Of a DNA stretch of 64,000 nt, positions 55,904-64,000 are shown piece by piece (within the stretch, counting starts at the first letter, position 1; each line of letters opens with the position of its first letter). The position numbers and the translations under genes are program-made. The stretch is from Pachyseris speciosa (Eukaryota > Cnidaria > Anthozoa > Scleractinia > Pachyseridae), in NCBI GenBank assembly GCA_016490735.1, contig JAEMWC010000057.1, forward strand, positions 488,501 to 552,500, in the 5' to 3' direction. Under the pieces are notes generated by a model, which had not been told where the DNA came from, searched no databases, and saw only the letters and a program-made list of their open reading frames with translations.

Positions 55904-57888
55904 ATGTTAGCGAAATACAGCAAGTCGACACGCGATCAGTGTTGACTAATGTTGATGATGATAGCGGCAGCCTTGTTCTGTGATAAACGACCGCAATTAC
56001 CTCTAAGCTTTGTTGTTCAGTTTGGAGGGAAAAAATGGTTGAACCGCTTGCAGCTACAGCTGAACCTGCCAATGTGCAAATTGATAGCCGGATCGCATTA
56101 AAACGAACTTGAATACACTATCGTCTACTCTTGTCTTTGGCTAAAACGTTTGGTAGCTGACTAGCTAGCATAAACGTCGATTAACAGAACTACCTTTGAA
56201 GAAATTTTGATGTACTGCCAAAAAATGTCAATGCACCCCGCAGTATTCAAACAGAAAAAAAAACGGAGCATAATTCATCTAAATGAGGGGACAGATTGCC
56301 ACCATATCATTATTTACACAGTCATCGGCCATCGAGGTTGTTTTTTAATTTTGTTATAATTTGTTTTCCTTAATTGTCAACGAAGTTGCATACAAGTCTG
56401 TTATCCTAAACCAGTCGTTCCCGCCATCATGCAGGGAAATGGATGAACCAATTGTCATCCCGTTGCTGTTTCAAACATTGCTTTGCGAAAATTTTCGTAT
56501 AAATTAAATTTTAACTTTCTGTACTTTTATTAGTGATAGAAATTAGGGAATGAGCACGCAATAAATTATTTTCATATATATTTGCGACGCATTCGGGCTG
56601 ACTAAGAGCTCCCTTTCGGACAGAGCGATCCCGTACAGTTACCTCGACCCCACCCCCACCCCCACTCCCCCATAAACCTATCTCGCTGGCTAATGAATCT
56701 AACCACTACAACAAAACATCAAGTTATATTTGCATGACCATCAAACCATAATTACAGTATTAGAAAAGCTAATTAAGCTGCTAAGAGAACAAGAATCGAA
56801 CGAGATCGATAACAGTTTGTGTCGTTGATCAAAACATGAGGAAATAAACTTAACAAGCCGCATGTTAATGAAATTATCATTAAAGTTTATTTATTCCATA
56901 ATTCAGTTAATAAAAACTGCTTGATATTCGGGATTCTATTAACTATTTTATCTTAAGCCAGATAATAACTTATGAAACCAGATAAAAGGTTATATATTTA
57001 CAGAAACTGGTGCCACTTAAAACCTAAGAAACTGGAACGATGGGTAAGACACAAGGAAAAAAGAAAACTACACTAGTATACAAAGGACTGAGAAATTCTT
57101 GCCACTAATATATACGAACCAGTAAGAGCTCCAAAGGATCCACTCGCTATAACCGGATAAGCACAATGGAAGAGATAAAAACAGCATTTAAGCTGATATA
57201 GGACTTCGGTAAAGATTTGGATGATTTCAGCAAAATATTCGAGAAGCTTTGCTTAATACACAAAGCTTTCCCTAACATATATTTAGGCTTCCCAAACGTT
57301 ATATGTAACCCTTGTTTAATTATATTCTAACATTTATTAACTAAAGCCTTCTTTCAAGAAGGCTAAGCTCTGTAAAGCGGAATTTAGTACACATTTGCCT
57401 CCAACGCAAAACTCAAACTTTTGCCAGCGTTTTGTTTTGTTTTGTTTTGTTTTTTTGTTTTTTTTTTTTTTTTTTTCAGTTCCCTGAGAGAAAAGAGGAA
57501 TTCAGTGCAGATGTTCTTTAGATCCCTAGGGACTGTTATCAAAACTTTACCTTTATTAACTATCGTTACTCTAACCAAGCGGAGAACACCTGAAGAAATC
57601 TATTATAGTAACGTCATATCCTTTGTGCAATATAATATTATAAGATGTTATACACATTTATCTTGTCTATAATTACAATGAAAAAGCATTTCTTGGAAGA
57701 TCGGCAAACATTTTGAAAAGACAAACATTCTGGAGTCCTAGCTATTTTCAACAAAACTCTGTAAGAAAACAAAGAACGATATTATTGACAATAATGCCAG
57801 AATATGACAACGCCTTCCCTGAATATTAATACGCCACCAGCTTTCAATCAACCGTTCGCTTCCAGAAAGATCTTCAGAAATCTCCACA
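55904..57888. other. GPCR array spacer, unit 2
   Basis: Duplicate of 52984-54970 with few differences, mainly in the T tract at 57435-57475. It preserves the uninterrupted spacer sequence (about 56400-56750) into which the Polinton went in the neighbouring unit. No gene seen. Confidence 0.8.
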
Positions 57889-58810
57889 CTATGTGTGCAA
57901 ACACACTGCCCTCCTTAGCATAGCCTTGCATTCTTGCCTGAAGTACCTGTTCATGACACCATATATGAAGGGATTAATGGTACTGCTCAAATAAGCCAAA
58001 AACGCTTCTGTAAGGTAAGCCTGTCGCGGTAAAGTTGTTTCTCCTCGCGCAACATCTATGAAATGCATCACACTGATAGGAATCCAGCAACATGTGAAAC
58101 CCGCCATCACCGCCGCTAGAGTCTTGATCACTTTCGCTTCTTCCACGTTTGCTCTCAGCTGCTGAGGTTTTTTCATGTGAGAAAACTTGATTTGATCGCG
58201 ATACTGTGTAGAACACCTTAGCGTAGCACACTGTGATGACACTAAGGGGCGTTGCAATGTAGACACAGTGAATGAAGAAGGTGTAGGCAATGTTAGTCTC
58301 AAATGGATACATGCATATATACTGCCTTCGCCGGTTAAAAGATACACCTGCCCTTGTCAAAAAATAGTGGAGGCACAGATCCAACAAGGACTGTACCCCA
58401 CACAGCAGCGATGTACATTAAAATTCTTCGCTCACTAAATAGCACGATGTACTTTTGTGGTTTTGCAACGCAGAAATATCGGCTGACTGCTATTATTCCC
58501 ATAGTTCCGACAGACGCCAGTGAAAAATAAAGCATTAAAAATCCTTGATGAAAACAAACATCAGCACCGAAAATCCACCTGCCATGGTGCAGGAAGGCAT
58601 ACTGCAGGTAGATATGATGATATCACTTACAGCCAGTGCTACCACAAACATGTTGTGAAGCGTGCGAAGCCTCTGGCTTCTGTAAACAGCAAAACAAACC
58701 GACAGATTTCCACCAAAAGCGGTCACGATAATGACAGCTAAATAAATAGTCTCGATCCAAACTAGGTATTCGCTTCTCTCAGGAAGTTCAGTAGAAAGAA
58801 AATTCTCCAT
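57889..58810 (-). pseudogene. Class A GPCR, copy 3, degraded
   Basis: Start ATG 58810. The coding part is more diverged from copies 1 and 2 than its 3' flank is. A short deletion near 58590 removes part of the loop between helices 2 and 3 and shifts the frame, and other shifts lie near 58540, 58330 and 58165. SRY and NPFIYG motifs are still readable. Confidence 0.85.
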
Positions 58811-59502
58811 GGATAGACAAAATGCACTCCTCTGATTTTCTGGAAAAAGTAAGGTCAGTTACTGGTGACTAATATTCCTTATGGTCATAACGGTGGCTAT
58901 GTCTTGAAATGTTATTTCAGCCAAAATAACTATGCTGTCTTCATTTTCGCGCCAATAAAGCCAGTTTAATCTCTTTCCGAACCGCTTGAAGAAAGGTTGT
59001 TGGTCATGATGCAGGTCATGTCGTAGTGTAGATAAAACACGTGCGGTTCCCAATAAAGTGGCTGCAGAACTTTATTCAAATGACAAGAACATTGCCAATA
59101 GCTTTCGCCGCTTTCTGATTGGCTGATTTAATACAGCAGCTAAGATTGACATTTTGACGTCAGGCCAATTTCTTGCTGCAGAAACTTATTGAATCAAATT
59201 GAAAGTACGATCTGTAAGGCCGCGTAGAAATGTTTTTTTTTTTTTGGGGGGGGGGGGGGGAAGAATTTATTTTCGAGCTCTTCCTCAACCGTGATTCCAA
59301 TTAACTAGTTATTTTTCGTTGAGAGCACCAGCCTAGAATTAAGCAGAAGAAATTAAACAAAACTTTTAATGAAATTATTTTGCTGTAGATATTATTTGTT
59401 TGGAAGAAACCTGACTGTCAGAATTATTTCCATGTGTCTTTATCTAAAGAAAAAAATCGTCCTGTGTACTCGCTTTCTCTCGTGTTTTGTCAAACATTCT
59501 TT
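58811..59502. other. Interval without a gene
   Basis: Upstream region of GPCR copy 3. It contains a T-run then G-run at 59233-59262. I see no coding region. Confidence 0.5.
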
Positions 59503-59549
59503 CCCTGCTAGCAGAGGTTTCTCGCCGGCGGTGACCTCTGCCAGCAGGG
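59503..59549. repeat. Short hairpin, CCCTGCTAGCAGAG family
   Basis: CCCTGCTAGCAGAGG faces CCTCTGCCAGCAGGG across a 17-bp centre. ATTCTTT flanks both sides (59496-59502 and 59552-59558). Confidence 0.65.
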
Positions 59550-59769
59550 AAATTCTTTGTCGGCTACTCACCCAACGTCATGTTTGTCAAACACAATGTT
59601 AGAGAAAATGTTTGATCGTTTAGCTGGGGCTTTTGTATAACTTGTGTTTTGCGCAAAGAGGACGATTTCAGCAAATTCTGAAGACACAAGTGATATTAAT
59701 CCTTAATTTTTCTCGGTCCCGTGCGATTACCTATTGAAAGTATCGGTTTGTTTTCCTTTTCTCTTTTCT

Positions 59770-60385
59770 CAGGCATTTAAGCTTATGTCAAAATTGCTTA
59801 GCAATTTTTATTAACTTACTATGAAATATGTTTGTTACGTGTCTAATTTCCCCACCTTCTCCAAAGAAACCTACAAACCCTGCATTTGCTATTCTGTGGT
59901 TTGTGAATTGTGGTCAATTCCTGTTCACTGCTCTAAACGATCATGTTCGTACTCTACCGATCGTTATGTCAAAATTTAAAATTCCTTTGCAATTCTTGGA
60001 ACTTAGTGCGAGATATCCCTTTTGCTACTTGTCTAATTTCTCCACCTTAGCCAAGTTTTCTTTTTTTCGAAGAAACGCTCGCATCCTACTTTTCCTTGCA
60101 ATGTTTTGTTGTTTTGTGGTTTTCGAACTACGACCAATTCCTGTTGACTGCTCTAAACTATCAGCTAGGTTGGTACTCCTCTTTCTTTTCCACGGACATT
60201 AATTTATGTCAAAATTGCTTAGTAATTTTTCTAGCCCACTACAAGCTTACTTGTCTACTTTCTTCACCTTCTCCAAGAATCTTCGAACAAACGTACGCGT
60301 CGCGTATTGTTTATTAATTTTGTAATGTTTTGAGGTTTTTGAACCGCGGTCAATTCCTGTTGACTGCTCTAAACACAAAATATTG
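59770..60385 (+). repeat. Three imperfect tandem repeats of about 200 bp
   Basis: Each unit has TATGTCAAAATT, then CTTGTCTAATTTC, CACCTTCTCCAA and CAATTCCTGTTGACTGCTC. The copies begin near 59780, 59965 and 60200. They are diverged and I see no gene. Confidence 0.7.
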
Positions 60386-60878
60386 GCACAAGGAAAGCCG
60401 TGCGAAGTTGCTCAAAACCAGTATCACAAAATAAAATAATAACTATGTAGTTCCCCTTTTAGGCTTGGCTAAATCTATAGATGCGACGTATCTCCTCTCC
60501 CTGATTTGATAAACTCTCACTCGATCTCCTGAGGGGCAGTCACTGAAACCCTAGAACTGTGGCCAACACTCTGGTTTTTGTTTTTTGTGTGTGTGTGTTT
60601 TTTTTTTTTACTCTTTCCCGTTCGATAAACGTCAATTCGACTTCGTGAACGAATTTGTGGTGGCACGTCACAGCCTTCAACTTTTCACCTGCCCCTTTTA
60701 CTACCTTTCCTCAAACGATGGCCTGGTAACAAACAGGATAAGCAGAGCCTTTGCATCATTTAAATCAGTGCCACGCAGCAAAACCATTTTTGTTTTTGTA
60801 AGCAGAGCCTATGTTCATCAGCAACATATTCTTTTTCGTTTGTTGACATTCTCTCTGACACTTTGCACTTGAGTATTA
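60386..60878. other. Interval without a gene
   Basis: It contains a TG/T tract at 60585-60610. A plus-strand ORF at 60585-60872 has no recognised domain and starts in the tract. Confidence 0.4.
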
Positions 60879-61047
60879 TATATGTTGTGGTATGAAATTT
60901 ACTTTGGTATGAATTTATTTCATACCAGTACGAAATTTATTTCCTTTGTCTCCTAACCCTTATTATTCATAGGAGACAAAAGAAAATAAATTTCATACTG
61001 GTACGAAATAATTTCATGACAAGGTAAATTTCATACCACAACATATA
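60879..61047. mobile_element. 169-bp palindromic MITE-like hairpin
   Basis: TATATGTTGTGGTATGAAAT at the left is mirrored at 61025-61047, and further matching arms (TTTCATACCAGTACGAAA, AGGAGACAAA) continue almost to the centre near 60965. It could be transcribed as a long hairpin. Target duplication unclear, possibly TA. Confidence 0.7.
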
Positions 61048-62200
61048 TGTTGTGACTACTTGACCTGTCAACTAGGCACTTCACTATTACTGATCATAAT
61101 TGTTGGTGGGAGAAGAGCTTTCCCTTGCTGTTCCTGCAAACAACCCAGGCACCGGGGATCACTTAAATCTTGCGCACACCACCTCTGACCGAATCTGGTC
61201 GTCTCCAATATTTCATTTCCAGCGTCAATCGCTCATTTGACTCGATTTCTGCCTCCTTTTTCAGTCAATTTTCCAATGACTCCCATATTGACAAATTCAG
61301 CCCATTTACTACATAGGCACAGAGGTCTGGAACGTTTGTTAACAACACATCTAGCTCTCGGGAATTTGAGACTTAAGCTCATGAACGAAGCTAAACTTGT
61401 CCCTTGTATACAATAATGAGCTCTGAGACTATTTCTTAAAACACTAGTTGTTGTTATTGTTGTTGTTTTGTTTTGTTTTTTGTTTTTTGTTTTTGTTTTT
61501 TTGCGTGATTTGCTCACTTATTCTTCATTTTAACGGCTGATACAGTCAACTCCTAATATCTATCTGAACCAGGTGTTAATTTGGCTAGGCATGACTTAGC
61601 GCTTCCTTCCACAGAATCTATAACTGTTTAACCTTCTTTGTAGCATCGTAGACTTCCCTTTTATCAACTTCTAACCCTTCCTTGAAACTGGAATACTCAA
61701 TGGGATTGCCGCTAAGTTACGACTCTCTGAATTTTGCCAAGATGTTTGCATTACCAATGTTACGCGCAAAAAGAAAACTTCAGTTGCAATTTTCGACGAT
61801 ATATCATTTCAATTGAGCCCAAAAGTATTTATTGATAAGTGGTCGAAACTTCTTATTTATGCTTCCCTTTCGTGTTCGTTGCATTTGAAGATCGTGTTTT
61901 CACTATACCCCCATTATGTAAATAGTTCACCCCGACGCCAAAATAGATTAATTTCAAACTGCCAGAGTGCTTCTCCAAAACTATGAGCCGTGGATCCATT
62001 ATTTATTGAACAAGGTAAACATGCCATTCTAAAAATGTAATAGTACAAAATGCAAATAGTTTCCCTGAGTATCATCAGCTTAATTGTCAGAAGCCGGCCT
62101 ATCGATGTTATTGTGACAATTTCTTCATATGTGTATTTGCATTTTAATGGCACGTAATTCAGTCGTCTAGACAGCGAAGTGAATGTGTCATTTAGTGACA
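61048..62200. other. Interval without a gene
   Basis: It contains a TTG/TTTTG tract at 61445-61505 that opens a minus-strand frame (Lys/Thr-rich, a repeat product). Nothing else is recognised. Confidence 0.5.
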
Positions 62201-62648
62201 GATTCTTCGTCTTCCTCTTCTTCTTCTTCTTTAAGTTCCGTCTCTCGCATTATAACTTAACGGGAGGAGGTTGTAATCTTGTTCAGCCTTCCTACAACAA
62301 TCAATATTTCCATAATTCTTTTACTTATAAGGTTACCCATCTTTGGAATAAGCTACCTACTTATGTTAAACAGTCTCCCAACTTAGGCGCATTTCATAAA
62401 AATTTGGAGTCTGTTAATTTTTAAAATTTAAGGACCAGCTGTCTATGCAATTACTGTCAATCATACATTTTTAATACTTGTCACTTTTTAGTTAACAATT
62501 TCATGTATGTATCGTTTATTTAATTCTTATTATTGTTATTATTCATTTAATTTTATCTCTTAGTTTTTATTTTAGTCTTGCGTTTTATACATGAGCCCTT
62601 GGCTCGGATACCGAGGGCAACCTCAATCCCACGCGATGACTTTAATAA

Positions 62649-62682
<34 letters not shown>
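62200..62682 (+). mobile_element. 3' end of a non-LTR retrotransposon
   Basis: The frame ending at 62424 has the conserved C-terminal pattern FHNSFTYKVTHLWNKLP of CR1-like reverse transcriptase ORFs, then about 230 bp of 3' untranslated sequence and a GATT microsatellite (62650-62680), a usual CR1/L2-type end. Strongly 5' truncated. Confidence 0.75.
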
Positions 62683-62685
<3 letters not shown>

Positions 62686-62743
62686 CCTTTTCTTCTTCTT
62701 CCACCTCTTTTTCTATCGATTTTTCGCGTTTTTTTTTTTTTTT

Positions 62744-63679
62744 TCAAGTTTTTAAACAAAGTGCCCTCCTCAGCATAGCCTTGTACTCTTGCTTGAAGTA
62801 CCTATTCATGGCACCATATATGATGGGGTTAATGGTACTACTCATAAAAACCAAAAAGGCGTATGTGATGTAGGCCTGTTTAGGGAGAGTGGGTTCTCCT
62901 TCAGCGGCATCTATGAAATCCATTACACAGATAGGAAGCCAGCAACACGTGAAGCCAGCCATCACTGCCACTAGAGTCTTCGTCACTTTCGCTTCTTCCA
63001 CGTTTGCTCTCAGTTGATGGAGGTCCGCATTCTGTTGCGAGAAAACTTGATTTGATTGTGATACTGTGTAGAATACCTTAGCGTAGCATACTGTGATGAC
63101 ACTTAAGGGAGTTGCTATAAACACAAATTCAATAAAGACGGTGTATGCAATGTTAGTCTCAAATGTGTACATGCATTCTGCCTTCGGCGGTTGAAACATA
63201 TACCCGCCCTCGTCAAAAAATAGTGGAGGCACAGATCCAACAAGGGCCGTACACCACACAGCAGCAATGTACATTAAAATTCTTCGCTTGGTAAATAGTA
63301 CGATGTACTTTTGTGGTTTCACAACGCAGAAATATCGGCTGACTGCAATTATTCCCATAGTGCCGAGAGATGACATTGCAAAGTTAAATGTGACGAATCC
63401 TTGGAAAAAACAAACATCAGCACCGAAAATCCACCTGCCACGGTACAAAGTTACAACTACGAAAGGCATGCTGCAGGTAGATGTGATGATATCACTTACA
63501 GCCAGTGCTACCACTAGCACGTTGGGAAGCGTACGAAGCCTCTGGCTTCTGTAGACAGCAAAACAAACCAAAAGATTCCCAGAGAGAGCGGCCACGTTAA
63601 TGACAGCTAACAGAATAGTCTCGATCCAAACTAGGTTCTCACTTCTCTCATTTGGCTCTATAGACGGCGGAATCTTCAT
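62744..63679 (-). CDS. Class A (rhodopsin-like) GPCR, copy 4, intact
   Basis: 311 residues, single exon. It has the same motif set as copy 2 (SGNL, LAVSD, SRY, CCWLP, NPIIYG) but is clearly diverged, so it is an older paralogue. The N-terminus before helix 1 is short and Ser/Pro/Glu-rich (MKIPPSIEPNERSENL). Residues facing the ligand pocket in helices 3, 5 and 7 differ from copy 2, suggesting different ligand preference (inference). Confidence 0.93.
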   Translation of the reverse strand: MKIPPSIEPNERSENLVWIETILLAVINVAALSGNLLVCFAVYRSQRLRTLPNVLVVALAVSDIITSTCSMPFVVVTLYRGRWIFGADVCFFQGFVTFNFAMSSLGTMGIIAVSRYFCVVKPQKYIVLFTKRRILMYIAAVWCTALVGSVPPLFFDEGGYMFQPPKAECMYTFETNIAYTVFIEFVFIATPLSVITVCYAKVFYTVSQSNQVFSQQNADLHQLRANVEEAKVTKTLVAVMAGFTCCWLPICVMDFIDAAEGEPTLPKQAYITYAFLVFMSSTINPIIYGAMNRYFKQEYKAMLRRALCLKT

Positions 63680-64000
63680 GTATGAGCGTAATACAGATTT
63701 CCTGACTATAAAAATTGACGACCGATCACTGATGACTAGTGTTGGTGATGATATTGGTAGCCTTGTCTTGTGATAACTGATTAGGTCTACCTTCGTTCAT
63801 TTTAGAGGCGAAAACTAAGTTTGATCTTTATCTGAACTGCTTGCAGCTGCCGCTGATGACAATTTTAATAGCCGTTTCGCATTAAAACGAATTTGAATAC
63901 ACTTTTGAAAAAATGGGATGTTGAGTCTCTCGTTTTTTTATCCAGTATTCATTGCACCCTAATTTCCTTTGATTTTTTTTTTGTTATAACAAAAAGTAGT
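63680..64000. other. Upstream region of GPCR copy 4
   Basis: Similar in part to the 5' region of copies 1 and 2 (for example GCATTAAAACGAA near 63880). No gene. Confidence 0.5.

Overview
The window looks like nuclear DNA of a cnidarian, most likely a stony coral or close relative. That identification is inferred from three things: a tandem cluster of intronless class A GPCR genes, tRNA-derived SINEs and non-LTR/DIRS fragments, and a large Polinton (Maverick) element of endogenous adintovirus type. No species can be named from the sequence alone.

Layout. Positions 1-534 are host DNA: a SINE, then a spacer that recurs to the right of the element. Positions 535-51674 are one Polinton with 309-bp terminal inverted repeats (TIRs) flanked by CGCAG. 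Positions 51675-64000 are host DNA again, with four minus-strand GPCR loci (two intact, two broken) in a tandem array with a unit of about 2.9 kb. Neighbouring units of the array preserve a version of the spacer without the Polinton.

The Polinton is about 22 kb of viral-type genes split by a 29.3-kb block. Left part (802-7903): small plus-strand genes of unknown function, then a minus-strand minor-capsid candidate with a phospholipase A2-like domain. Right part (37284-51407): DUF5679-like zinc protein, adenain-like protease, core/membrane-active protein candidate, probable major capsid, penton-like candidate, proline-rich protein, packaging ATPase, collagen-like fibre, two-helix membrane protein, zinc-motif protein, integrase and protein-primed DNA polymerase B. 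Together these cover replication, integration, virion maturation, packaging and shell. Nearly all the long genes are frameshifted and the major capsid gene carries a 436-bp insertion, so this copy reads as a decayed endogenous element unless some frameshifts are assembly errors. Most start codons follow a TATATA-like motif within a few bases.

The 29.3-kb block (7940-37277) is bounded by inverted repeats of about 50 bp and a TACC duplication and lies exactly between two Polinton genes. Near each end is a minisatellite array built on the palindrome GGAAATTTCC. Inside are a spliced host-like gene remnant, a 15.4-kb element (13491-28874) with arms of about 3 kb rich in GAGAACTGTTCTC palindromes, two 400-bp MITEs, SINE, DIRS-like and non-LTR debris, and several smaller inverted-repeat elements. 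I could not place the 29.3-kb and 15.4-kb elements in a known transposon superfamily. They are the best candidates for something undescribed.
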